Source of the DNA: Clytia hemisphaerica
Taxonomy: Eukaryota; Cnidaria; Hydrozoa; Leptothecata; Clytiidae
Direction of reading: 5' to 3'
Length of the DNA: 64,000 nucleotides
Assembly: GCA_902728285.1 (NCBI GenBank)
Contig: CACVBU010001002.1
Span: forward strand, 219,970 to 283,969
A program made the position numbers and the translations under genes. This document shows positions 44,872 to 57,900 of the stretch, piece after piece; the stretch's first letter is position 1; each line of letters begins with the position of its first letter. The notes beneath the pieces were generated by a model. It was not told the DNA's origin, made no database searches, and worked only from the letters and a program-made list of their open reading frames with translations.

Positions 44872-47800
44872 ATGATTCGTGGTATGTTAATTAAATGACT
44901 TTGGATTGGAGTTCGGTCCCATGTTTTGTCAGATAGTCCCAAGTTAGAGCAGTTGACGGTACAGGAAAGAAAGGATTATTTTTGTTTATGCCCAAAACTT
45001 AGCATGGTTAGAATTTGAAAGATCTTCTATTTGATGTTTTTTGCAAACTTCAAAAGACTAATTGATATCCCGCTTTTGTGGGATTTTAATAAAATTTAGT
45101 TTATATAGGTTTTTGATAAACTTTAGTTTATACCGTAAAGTTGTAACTTGCATCAGTGGAGGGAAACTTGCCTAGCCCTTAAATGAATGATCTGGCTGGT
45201 CATTAAAATACAAAACAAACTTGATTTACTAAATTTGCGAGAGGTAAAATGTATATCTGCTAATCATAAGTGATGTCATGCATAATTATGTTTGATATCA
45301 TTATTAAATTTGAGGTTACACGTCCAGCAGCCATCAAGAAACATCTGAATTCCAGCCACCTTGAAATTTATGATCTTGCATGATTTTTTATTATCCAACC
45401 ATGCTGTTTCATTTACCCACGATTCTGTTGGCGAGTACTCTCACAGCAAATATTTTTAAAATGGAGATTCTAAAATGGTAGAGAAGAGCTGTGAGCGGAG
45501 CTGTGTAGTTCATTTATTTTGAAATTTGGCTGATTTAATCGGTCAGTCATTTGAAGACTAAGCAAGTTTCAATAGCCACTGATGCAAGTTACCCAACTTC
45601 ACGGTGTGAGTGCTTGCATGCAGCATTTGATACAAAGTCCAAATATATGTATTTCCAAAGATTTTGCACAAGCTCTTCTGATAAAATTCTTCTTCTTCTA
45701 TCTGCTTCCATGTCGCCTTGCAAAGTATAGCCCTAACTCTTCATATAAAATTTACGGGAAACCCATATTTGAACTTTGTACCCTATGCTGCACGCAAGCA
45801 CTTTAAGCTAAAGTCCCGCATTGGCAGGACAAACAGGGACAAAAACCAGTTTTTTATAGTTTGCAAAAAACGCCAAATAGAAGATCTTTCAAATTCAGTA
45901 TTGAATAGAGCAGTAAAAAATACAGTATATACAACTTTTCTATTTTTCCTTTTATTTGCAAAAGCTCCAAAAATGAAAATAAAGGGATGATGATAATTGA
46001 ATACTATTTTCTGATGATCCGCGGCACTATCATAAAGCTAGAATCTCTTTGCACACTTTTTGCTTGAGAAAAATGATTGACAGATTAAAGTGTATCACCT
46101 GTGGGTGAGCTAGCTGGCGTTCTGCGAGCGTTCTCAACTCAATCCTCGGACTGCCCTTAAATGGTAGAACTTAGCTGCGGCAGATCATTTCGATGGAAGT
46201 TATTGGAATGTTTACAAGGCTCTTGACAAAAATCCTTTGTTTGATTGTCGATGATAACAATGCCAATATTAATTTTGTTAGATCTGACAAATTGATGTTT
46301 GTAAGTGCACTTTATACTGTAGTTTGATTCCCATTGAAGAATCATATTCTGGCTTTCATGTTATCAGATGCTGTTTTAGAGGTTTAGAGCTAGCCTGTTG
46401 CAAGCTTATTTTGTTCTTTCAACACATAATATTTCTGTCCTGAAATAAAAAGGAGAGAGTGCGCTAGTTTTATGGCTCCGTATTCTGAAAACTAGAAAAT
46501 ACGTTGGATGATTAGATGTTGAAATATTGATTGACAAATCTTGGCAACTAACTTCTGAAAATTTGTTTGTCCTAAACCCATTAAATCTAAACTGTTGTAC
46601 AGTATATGGCCCCCAAAACGGAGACGGCCCCCAAAACTGAGGTTGTCATTAAAATGAGGTTTCTGACTTGCAGATTTATCAGAATTAAACGATTTTTGTT
46701 TATTTAGAAAGAATGATGGTTATACTAAAAAATGAGCATGTTTTTGATGGTTTGAGATAGATTCAAAATAACATATTTGCGTATGAAGGAGATATTTTAA
46801 CACCAAAATTAGATAAAAATTGCATATAACTCAATCTAGCTCCTTGGATATTGAAAATAAGTTATGAAAATGGGGTATAGGAAAGTTTCTACACCTAATG
46901 CCGTTCAGAAAATGCAGATACATCTGTGAATTTAGAGGATGGGTAAAAGATATAGCATCTTAAAGGTCAACCAGTATTTTGGGACCCTAGAATCAGCATT
47001 GATATAACCGAAAATTCTAAATATGAGAAACAGCAAAAAATCTTCAAAATTCCATTCCTATCAGGTTGAGTTAATAGCTTATAACAAAAAATTAACATTA
47101 TATACAAAAATTTTCGCTGAATCAGCAAAAATGGCAAATTCTGTCATTTTTCTGCAAAATATAGGAGAAAAATACCTTTAAAGCTTAATATTTTCAGTTT
47201 CAGTTAAGCTTTTCTTCTCAAATTTTCACAGCTTTTTTCCATACATGAATGGAACTATTTTCAAAAGACATTGATTTTCAGAAACTTGATTAAGACGTTG
47301 TTAAATCAAAATTGTCATTTTGAAAATTTCTAAATTTTCAGTTTGGACTTTGCAATATCGAAAATCTTGAAATATTTCATAAAAATCATAAATTTTACAT
47401 CTATCGGGTCGTAAATTTAAGGGTAAACACAAATATGTTCATAGTTTTTCCTCCTATTACCACTGGCCTTAATATTTTGATTTTAACTACACCTCCGTTT
47501 TGGGGGCCCCAAACCTGCATTTTGACAACCAGGGGTATACTGTAAAAATTTTATCAAATAAATTTATGCCCAAAACCCTCTAAATCACATTTCAAAACTA
47601 TGGTCAAAGTTTTGTATTAATATCTTAAAATATCTCAAGAAATCGCTAAAATTGCAAACCTCCGTTTTGGGGGCCATTAGAAAAAAGCTACCTATCTTTA
47701 AGCGATTGAAAAATATTGATGAAATTGAAAATTTTGAAAAAGAACTGTCGGGGAATAAAGTAGAGATGTTAAAGTTTTGCATGCAAGAAAGATTTTTGTA

Positions 47801-50800
47801 AAACCTTTTTTCCTCTAGCTTTGAGAGAAATTTTAAATTTAATCGCCGTTTTGGGGGCCACATACTGTATGCTTGTTTTTTTATATTGTACTTTTTCTTT
47901 TAGCCTCTGGTTCATCAAGATCGCTTAGCACATCATCCAATAATCAACAGAAAAAAGATGGTAGGTTTCTATTAGTGCCATGCCCTGTTTCTTCATTTCA
48001 TAATAATATGTGACCATACAAGCAATCAAAGGACATGAAACTCTTGCAGACAATAAGTAAGTCTTGTTTTTGCCGGTAATTAGCCAGGTATTTGTTTGGT
48101 GTAGCTGACAGTTTATTCCAGCTGCTTGCAATGAAAAAAGCTGGTTAAAATAGTGAACTCAAAATTTACACAATAGTTGCTGACAAACTGTGTATTGTCA
48201 TTTTGCTGGTTACAATTAATAGAGATTGCTGGACTCAAAAGAGTGTTGCAGGCAGCTAGAAGAACTCTTATGTACTTAAAATAGCTTTGAGATTCAAATA
48301 TGTTATTTTTAAACATTTTTCATTTCATTTTTTTAGGTAAACCAAACATAGTCTTGGTAGAAGGTGTCAGAACCCCTTTTCTTATGGCTTTTACAAGGTA
48401 ACAATTTTTAGGTTTTTGACAAAAGCAACTTCCTACTAAATATAAACTATTATTATTATTTTGGCTTGCCTTACCATTTATTTCAAAGTTAATGAGCCTT
48501 TTGAAGTCATAATCTCAGACTAAATCATTTAAGGGATGTACCACACACTTTCACACACGTACCTAAAATCTCTGTGGAGTACAATCAACTACACATCATT
48601 TATTTAGAAAGTGGTGGATAGCACATCTCACTACACATCTAAATTAGTAAAACTCAGATCAAAGCCTAATCTTATTGACTTTTTTTTATCAGTTATAAAA
48701 GCTTGATGCCTCATGACTTGGGAAAAGAAGCACTAATGTAAGTATTTTGTATAACTTATTATTTACTAATCTACATTTTTACAAATTCTTATGATTCAAA
48801 ATTTTTTTCTTCTTAAAATATTGAATTTCAAAACTTAAAAATTAAATTAGATTAAAAATACAACGACCGCAAGAAAGTGCTTGGAATTCTCACTGGCATT
48901 TTCTGTTTGTTTGTCTCTTTCTTTTAGCTTTTCTAGTGATGGGCTTTTAGTTCTTTTTGGTATTATCTGAAATGTAATTAAACCATTTTGAGTGAAAACT
49001 CTTAGAGTAATTTGAAGCTGAGGTTTCATACAACCTCTAGAGAGAAATTTTATCAAATGTCAGAAAATTTAGACTTTGTTCTTGTTTCTCCACACAACTC
49101 AATGTTTTACAAAAATCTTTAACATCAGTGAGTATTTTTAGTCAAGTGTTATATTTTATTGCAATACCTTAATCGGGTTAATCTTCACAAGATTTGATTT
49201 TAGGCTTGTCAAATTTTTGCCTTTTTCACAAAAATGAATTTTAAAATGACTAGATTTTTCTATTTTTGATGCGAAAAGCGCTATAAATATACTTTTTTGA
49301 CGAAGTCTTTCATCCAGTGCCTGGCCTATTCACAAAATAAAATTAAAGCCAATTTTTCGAAACACTGACTCACAGTTGAAAATAAAGTAAATCCGATTGA
49401 CATAATATGTTTCTCTTCTTTCTTACTGCTTTTCTTAAAATTTTTATCTTACCAAAATTACAAAAAAAATAGACGTGTTACCTGAATATTTGCTTGGCTA
49501 ATAGTATAAGATAATTTTGTTCTATTTTAGGGGTTTGTTAAAACGAACTGGTTTAAAGCCAGGTAAATTTACAATTCTTTTTAGATATCTCTACTGTACC
49601 TTTGCTAGTTCTTTACTGTTTAATGAGACTCCTACCGACTTTATGAATTTTACAAAACCCTAAAAAGATGAAACAAGTGAGAAAGAAACTGATTTGAAAT
49701 TTAGTTCACACCATTTAAATTCAGGAAAACAACGGCTACACAGTGAAATCACTGACTAAAAATATTAAAATGCATCTTTTTTAAAAATTTTCAGCTGATG
49801 CTGGGTATGTTATTATGGGTAGTGTCATTCAAGAGGTTAAAACAGCCAATATTGCAAGAGAGGTATAACAGTCAATTATTGCTTATTCAAACTCCATTCA
49901 AGTAGCCTGTTAGATCTGTAATTTGCATCCCTTCTATTCTAATTCAAAGAAATTACAGCTGATTTTAAAATGATCCTACGGTGATGGACAATCTACTGAA
50001 CTCTTTAAAAGAGCATATTTTACAGAATTCTTTTTACAAAAAGCTGTTTATTATGGCTTTAGAAAGCTCTTTAATAATGTATAATATAATAGTTTAATCA
50101 AACATTTTTTATTCTAGGCAATGTTAAGCTGTGGCTTCCCAGCCAGTGTTCCAGCCCACAGTGTTGTACAAGCTTGCATCTCTAGTAACCAAGCTATCAC
50201 CTCAGGTATACATTGATCATACATTGGCAACCTTTAGTGAGAGGCAAACCTTAGGATCTGTAACATCTTTTCTAGGACAAAACCACGTAAATTTTGATAG
50301 TTTGATGTACTAAAAGTCAATTTTTCAAGGTGGTCCACTGTTAAGACCTAGCAAAAACTTCAAAAGACGGACGTTACTAAGCGAAACTTTCACATGCCAG
50401 TCTTTGGTCCATAACAATTTTAGCTTCAAATAAATTCAAGTTTCTAAAGAAAAATACTTACGACTGTATTCCAAAAAAGCTGGAAAGGAATTAAAATGAC
50501 ACAGCTCCTATATGAATGGCCCTTACAAATAAATGTATTGGTTTAGTAGGCTTGAACATTATTGTCTGTTCAGTCAAATCTTTGTTGCAAAGTTGTTAAA
50601 AAGAAACGTCTACGTCTATCCACCTATAATAGTTGAAGGTTTTAAAGAAAGTTTGTTGAAAATAGCAAAAAATTACATACAGTATAGTATACCTACGTTT
50701 TTTTTCTTATTTAGCAATGGGGTTGATATTATCTGGACAATGTGACACAACTATTGCTGGTGGTGTTGAATTTATGTCAGATGTTCCGATTAGACTTAAC

Positions 50801-53800
50801 AGAGATTTACGAAAAAAATTATTAACATTAAACAGAGCCAAATCTGCTGGACAGCGACTTAGCATTTTGGGTTCAATTAGACCAAAACATCTGTCTCCAG
50901 AGGTAAGCAGTTCAAGTCACATGTATAGACCGACTTGAAAATTACTACTCACTTTAAACAGGAATTCTGTCGAAAATCTGAAATCTGTCAGGAAATCAAG
51001 TACAGAAAAAAAATAACTATAGCTTGAATTTTGGCTAAACATGAAATTTGACATATATAATGCAAATTTTCAACTATTATCTGAAATTTGAATATCTCAG
51101 CATGGAAAATTATATTTTAAATTTTTTTCAGCTTCCAGCCATCGCAGAATTCAGCACAGGAGAAACTATGGGCAAAAGTGGAGACAGGTACGGAGAAATA
51201 TCTAACTGTACTGTCTTTTTTAACATTTTTAATTTCTTATTAAGCCATTCTCAACTTCAGTTGAGCTAGAATCTGAGAATGTCTGTATGTCTGTATGTCC
51301 CAAAACTTTGGGGCAGCCTGGAGACTTCAAAGATTGTCGGATTTGGCTGAAATTTGGCACACTTTTGTTCCTTAGGTGAATATCTGGGGGTGTTTATTTT
51401 ATTTTTTTTAAATTTTGATTTTTGGGGCGTGGGGACGAGTTTTTTGCCAAAACGATCTTTTGTGACTTCAATAATGAGTTTTAAAGCTAGTTTGTTTTGC
51501 TACAATTGGGCCTTTGAATAATCTGAAGCTACTGAAGTTGAGCCCAGTGCGTTGCGCACGCTCGACTATGGTTTAACATATCTTTGATTTGATATTGACT
51601 TCCTTTTTCAGATTAGCTGCTGCATTCGATGTTTCACGACAAGATCAAGTAAGTTATCATAGTTCTTAAGTGCTGTTAACTTTTCAAAGGTGCCTTATTT
51701 CACTCTTTAATCTTTCAATTAAACATATTACTTTGAAACAATTTTTGAAACAATGTTGTTCTTCTTAACCAGGATGAGTTTGCATTACGTTCACACAGTT
51801 TAGCTTTAAAAGCACAAGAAGAAGGCTTACTTGACGATGTTTTATCATTCAAAGTTCCAGGTAAAGAAATATCCTTTGTTCTTTCCCATGAAATATAAGT
51901 AGTTAGACTATGTTCAGACATTACGGTTCCGTTTTGCTCCGGTGTGATTTTCGTTACGGATCGAGAGTGTTCATATTGGTTTTGGAACGTTTCTGAGCAA
52001 GAAAACGGAGCCGTTCCGATGAAAATTGTGGAGCAAAACCGTTTCGATCTGTTTTGCTGTGTAACGTCTTCTTTTTTGACGTTTTAAATTTTGACGTTCA
52101 CACTTGTTTTGAACCGTAACGTCTAAACATGGTCTTAGTGATCGATGAAAACTTCAATCATATAGCTTTGTATTTATTGATGCTACGCCGCCCTAAAATT
52201 TTATAGTTAAGATCTAGAAAAAATGATTTGAAGCAATATCGTATACCTTTTACACTGAATTCTTTCCGGTTTTTTTTCTTATTCAATACAGGAGGTGATT
52301 ACGTATCCAAAGACAACGGTATTAAAGCCTCATCCATAGAAAAGATGGCAAAACTGAAGCCAGCTTTCATCAAACCACACGGCACTGTCACCGCTGCCAA
52401 CGCTTCTTTCTTGACTGATGGTGCTTCAGCATGTTTGATCATGACTGAAGAGAAAGCTTTGGCTATGGGATACAAACCAAAAGCATACTTAAGGTAAAGG
52501 AGGCGGTTTGGCACGTCGAATAAACCTTTCTTCAAGAGAGCATCTACTTGATGTAACTTTGGAGACGAAATGTCAAAATAAGCTTGAATGCCGGCGGGTT
52601 TTAGTTTTTTTATTATTTATTTTGGTAAACAAGAATTTCCCAAACTATTGACCTTTGATTCTCAGCAATTTTCTTTCATCATTTGCTCCTCAAATTTCAT
52701 TTTCACGATTGCTTTCTTCACATTTCAGGGACTTCATGTACGCTTCACAAGATCCTAAAGATCAACTTTTACTTGGGTGAGATTTTTAAATATCAAGATT
52801 AATTTTTTTGGATTTCTTAGCTTGTTTTGGTTTTTGAAGTAAATCGGCGAAAATTCAAATATTCTTTGGGCTCTCAACAATCTGAAACCTGTAATTTTTT
52901 TATATTTGATTATGTTTTATGTACAAAGGTTTATTTTGGTCTCTGAAATTATAAATCGGTGAAAATTCAAATATTCTTTGCTTGGCTTTCAACCCTCCAA
53001 AACCTGTGATCTTATGTTTGATAATTTTAGATGAACCTTTCTTTTTTCTAGCCCGACTTATTCTACAGCCGCTTTATTAGACAAAACTGGTTTAACTTTG
53101 AAAGATATTGATGTTTTCGAAGTCCACGAAGCATTTGCTGTGAGTTCCATTCTTTTTCTTTGGATTATTATAACTTGGGGAGGGTGCTGATGCAACGATA
53201 AAATGGATAATAAAGAATAAATTATGTTGTATTTTAATGAGAAATCCATGAAAATGTGAAGAAATTGGAGCTCCCTTATCCCTCGTTCATTTCTCTGGTC
53301 CTCATGTATGTAATTTTTTTGTTTTAAATCCTGTGTTTTTGTAAATCTTGTTTCTAGGGACAAGTGCTGGCCAACTTGAAAGCTATGGACTCTGACTTCT
53401 TTGCCACCAAAGAAATGGGACGTAAAAGTAAAGTAAGTTGAAAATTTTTTTTCATATTTTTTATGTTTATCTAACGATCAGCATTCATTGCAAAATCAAT
53501 GTATTTAAAAGCCTTTGATATGTAATCTTGATTTATTGATCATTTTGCATTTTTACTTTCTAGTTGGGAGCCATTCCAATGGACAAATTGAACTTATGGG
53601 GAGGAAGTTTATCTCTTGGACACCCTTTCGGTGCCACTGGTGTACGTCTGGTCACCACTGCAGCCAACAGACTCATCCATGAAGATAAAGAACGCGCACT
53701 TGTAACCGCTTGTGCTGCTGGGGGTTTGGTAAGTAGAAAAATATTTTGATATCGTCCACAGATGTGTATCTCACTATTATAAATAGTCTTTATAAAAGCT

Positions 53801-54227
53801 TATGTAACTTTGCATTTTCTTCCACGCCCAGACTAAGATTGTGTAGCATCTTGTAATACACCTCAGCGTAAGGAGACTAGACCATATAGTTTAAGAGGGA
53901 AACAATAATGTCAATTTATCTTTAAGAAATCAACACATTAAGTCTAGACATTTGACGTACGCCCTTCCCGGTCATTTGAACCCAATCCCCAATGCGGAGG
54001 CCTATTTTAAATGTGTGATAAGGTTCATCGTTCAATAAGATCTGTTACGTAAGCTTTGAATCTGTGGCGCCACTTATATTTTAGCCATGTCGTAGCAACC
54101 CATGCTTCAACCAGAAACCTTTATTTTGATGAAGCGAAAGATAATTGATTAAAAAGGAACATCAATAATTCATTTTTCTATTCTCCAGGGACACGCCATG
54201 ATTATTGAAAGATATCCTTCCAAATAG
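44872..54227 (+). CDS. HADHB: Trifunctional enzyme beta subunit (3-ketoacyl-CoA thiolase)
   Basis: Seventeen exons code for 448 residues: 44872-44881, 47904-47960, 48337-48397, 48693-48737, 49531-49562, 49795-49862, 50118-50205, 50715-50902, 51132-51187, 51612-51648, 51773-51860, 52292-52493, 52729-52776, 53052-53139, 53358-53432, 53564-53728, 54189-54227. All junctions keep phase; human HADHB is about 474. The start [15 protein letters not shown] looks like a short mitochondrial presequence. The first exon (ten bases) is inferred from phase and a GTATGT donor and is the weakest part. Family blocks are clear: [14 protein letters not shown], the nucleophile C111 in [41 protein letters not shown]352 in HEAFA, H401 in LGHPFGATG and C431 in TACAAGG. 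It does the last thiolytic step of long-chain beta-oxidation. AATAAA follows at 54243. Confidence 0.95.
46600..47867. mobile_element. 1.27-kb mariner-type non-autonomous element in HADHB intron 1
   Basis: TA at 46598-46599 and 47868-47869 flanks inverted ends CAGTATATGGCCCCCAAAAC and, reversed, CAGTATGTGGCCCCCAAAAC. The word CCGTTTTGGGGGCC recurs inside near 47493 and 47661, and a partial end (GGTATACTGTA) lies near 47525. This suggests tandem or nested relatives. CAGT ends with a TA target fit Tc1/mariner. Confidence 0.82.
51265..51577. repeat. Repeat in HADHB intron 9
   Basis: Starts near CTCAACTTCAGTTGAGC and ends near GTTGAGCCCAGTGCGTTGCG. It contains a TCTGTATGTCTGTATGTC tract and the line TTTGGCTGAAATTTGGCACA, a style typical of dispersed non-coding repeats. 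No target duplication found. Confidence 0.5.
51905..52135. mobile_element. 231-bp MITE in HADHB intron 11
   Basis: Inverted ends AGACTATGTTCAGACATTAC and, reversed, AGACCATGTTTAGACGTTAC. The interior repeats CCGTTTTGCTCC-like words. The target duplication is not clear. Confidence 0.65.
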
Positions 54228-54242
54228 ATGATGATCAATGCC

Positions 54243-54248
54243 AATAAA
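54243..54248 (+). terminator. Poly(A) signal of HADHB
   Basis: AATAAA 16 bases past the TAG stop, followed by T-rich sequence. Confidence 0.75.
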
Positions 54249-54946
54249 CACTAAATTATTTCACCACTACACAGATAACCCAATTTTTTATTTTCCTTAT
54301 TTCTTGTATGTATATTTTAGTATGGATTTTTTTTCGCGCGAATTTTATTATTGCTTTATTAGAATTCATATAAAACTAAAACCAATATTTTTCTTTTTCT
54401 TGTGATTCAACCATTACCTTTCGATAGTAAATTGTAAATTACCAACACCACATAGAGGCCGAACCAAAATTTTAAATCTCCCCTGATTATCTACTACTCG
54501 TCAAGATTTCACGAAAAAAATAGGAAGATACTCTCAGGGTTAACTAAAAGTGTGATTTAGTGGTAATTATTCGCCTGCAATGAAAAATTGAAAGCTATTT
54601 ACAAAGTTTTCTATATATCTACAAGTTTTTGCTTCCATCAGTGAAATGTTTATTTACTTCTTCTTCATACAAATAAGATGGCTGCTATGAATTCTAAGAA
54701 AGATTCATAAGAAAAACTATAAATTCTTGGAAATTTTCCTTTATAGAAAAGTAAAAACAATATTATTCTTTCAAAGAAAAAACGAAACAGAAGTATTTTC
54801 GTATTTTGAGAATATTAATATTTCTATCAACTATGATCATATCCTCTGGTATAGGTAAGGGGAATTCTTTTCGTTCGGGTTATTTTGTTATGATATGATA
54901 CTTCATGGATATTTCTCAGATATTTTATATAAAGCACTAGATAGAG
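54249..54946. other. Tail-to-tail spacer between HADHB and the Dickkopf-like gene
   Basis: AT-rich sequence that should contain both 3' UTR ends. No exon recognised. Confidence 0.5.
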
Positions 54947-57900
54947 CTACTCTGTATTTCCCAAGCAACGGCAGGTGAAACAAGATAATCTGTCATCTTT
55001 GCTGAAAGTAGCTAACAGAAGAAACCTTGGTTTTTGCTGTTGAAACTTTTTTGACACTGCAATGACTTCAAAATTTCAAGGATCTCGCAAGCTAAATTGT
55101 GACGTCACTTCATCCAAGATGGCGAATTATTTTGCTTCAAATAGGGTAGGAAAAGCTCTAAATAAAGTAGTGTTTTATATAAGATATCTTCAGGATAATT
55201 AGCTTCATCTCCAAATCCTAAATACAAAGAAAATGGCTTCAAAACATCACTTACCCTCTTTCAACACATTCTAACCCATCAGCACATGGTCCGCATTCCG
55301 GTTTTTCCCCGATCCATATTTTTCGGAATAGAACGGGCGAACATTGATGAAATTCTTCTAACTTGACTTTACAGATTCCGTGATGTTCATCAATGGTGGG
55401 TTCGATTACACAACACCCATCACCACAATCTCCATCCTTATCACAAATCCCACCTAAACAATGGGAAGGATTACTGTTAAACTTCACGTTCTCCTGTTTG
55501 GAGGTCAGGCTTTTGGGGCACTTCTCATTGCCCCCGCAGGAGCGTAGCGACGAGGAGGCACTCATAGCTTCACGCATAGATATTGGACTGGAATCTCGAA
55601 ATTTTGTTGTTTGTTGTCACGCAAGCATCCCCGTAGTTAGTCTCTTCCGTAAATGTTCGGTTTTTTTTTTCGTGACAGCAGTATTCATATTTTCATATTA
55701 CGTTATATGCTATTACCATTATTACGTATTACGTATTATATTTTATTAGTTTTGATTTAGCATTGAAAAGCTGAAGCGAGTGTTATAAATGCAAATTATA
55801 GAAAAAGTATAGTGATTACATAATAACACGAATTACAATATTACTTGCTGTGCAAATCAAAACAAACAAAATGGCAGACTGGTTATGATGATGAGCTGAT
55901 TCATTGACTGGAAAAAGTGTTTTGTATGTCAAATTTTGTTTCTTGTCTTTGAAACTGAATATCAAATACTGTAATTTAGTCAGAAGTTCACTTCAGCAAT
56001 GATTTCAATTCTTTTTCCGGAATCTTTAAAGAAATTTGCTCAAGTTTTCAAATGTACATTTGATATTTTCGTTCAAACTGTAATTTATCTTTGTTATTTT
56101 AATAACTACCTTTATTGTTCATAGAGCTTCTTGAGCTTTAAGGACCATCATATGGTCGCAACTCGGGAAGGTCTTTCTTAACTTGGTATTAAAACAAGAT
56201 ACCAGCAAAGTACAAAAAAGTAGAATGTATACGCATATGAATCCAAAATTGAATGTCAATCAATGTAAACAAACTTTTTTTTTGGTCTTCAAAATAGATT
56301 TACCTTAGTGTTTTCACTGTTTGTTCAGTGTGGTAAATCTATTTTAAAAACCTGAAAAAAGTTTTGTTTACGTTCGTTTAACTTTATAGGCGCACATTCA
56401 ACTTTGACTTTTTCATACAGTTGTGATAGCCTACGTAATAACTTACGCTCCAGTGGTTTGGTGAAATAGCCCCAATTCTGGCTTTCCAAGTTAGGAGGGA
56501 CCTTCCTGAAGGCATTTAACGGTGGTTAGACTAGGCACACAGACAGTCATATAGAAACATTATAAAGTGAAAGTATATAGCTATAAACTCAAAAAGTCTA
56601 GCTTCCTGAAGGCACGTCTCTTCATTGTCTGTGCTGCGAACATCTTAAATGGCTTCAATCCTTTCAGCTTGGAGAAAAGATTGCATCATGAAAAAGTTCT
56701 ATGCTATGCATTTTAAAAACAATTTAGGCGCATTTCAATTTTTCACGACTGTATGTCTGAATGGACCACAATTGACAATGGCATTCCTTTATTTTTGTTT
56801 TGACCAACAACATAAGATTTTGCTTGAGAAGTGCAATCACAGCGTAGGCAAGTGGAGCCTGGGCCTTAACTAGGATTGGTTTCTATTTCACCCTATTTAA
56901 GATGGCGCAGAACTTTTTCATAAATTTTAAAATACACAGTATCCTCTTGACTATTGTTTATTAGGCAAAGTAGCAATAGACAATTGTTGAAATATAGCAG
57001 CCAATGAAAAAAAACAAGCTATTTCCCTTGTTGATTTATTCACCGCTAAGATCTACCGTAAGATAATGATACCATAATATTTGAATTATGTTTTTGAAAA
57101 GCTTTTCCAGCTTTTCCTTAAATTTAATCAAATTATCAAGCTGCATGAATTCTTCAAGTATTTTATTTTAATGGAATATGATTATTTTTTCAAGCAATTG
57201 CCTCAATCAATCAATCAATCAATCAATAATTAAATCAATTAATTATTCCTGATTGTTTTTATGCTTCAATCTTTAAAGCATTAAAAGCTTTATAAGTGCA
57301 TGACATGACCTTTCAGTGGGGGCATTTAGGATAGTGAAAGCTATGACTAGTAAATAGTTAAATTGTGTTTTTTTTCTAGTTTATTGATCTTGATCGGCTA
57401 ATACTAATATTTATTAAGAATGCTTAATTTCTGTTAATTTTAATACACCCCCTTCTCACAGACCCGGTGGGATTTTTCAGGCAGTAGGTGTAAAAGTAAC
57501 GGACTAAAACTCGATGGGGATTGATATTCCTATGTTTTCTTATGGCTGGAGATTTGAATTTCATTGTTTTCGAGCCAAAAAATTCAGTTCGGATGGAAAG
57601 ATAGCCCAATATTTTGCAGCGAGGATTTTCATTTCTGATTATTTTCAGCGGGCACAAAAATTAGAGTATAATTTTCCACCGGGGATTTTACTGACGCCAC
57701 GTCAATATATGAAATGATATTTGTATGTACGCTCCTTTTACTGTAACGTTTAGATTTAACCGACTTTTCTAAACGAAATTTTAGCTATTAAGTATTTGTT
57801 CATGAAGGAAACCTTCCACTAAAGTCATTCACTGTGCTCTTTAAATAGTTCGATAAAGATGCAATTTAATCCAATTAATGTCACTATAATGTTGGTTAAT

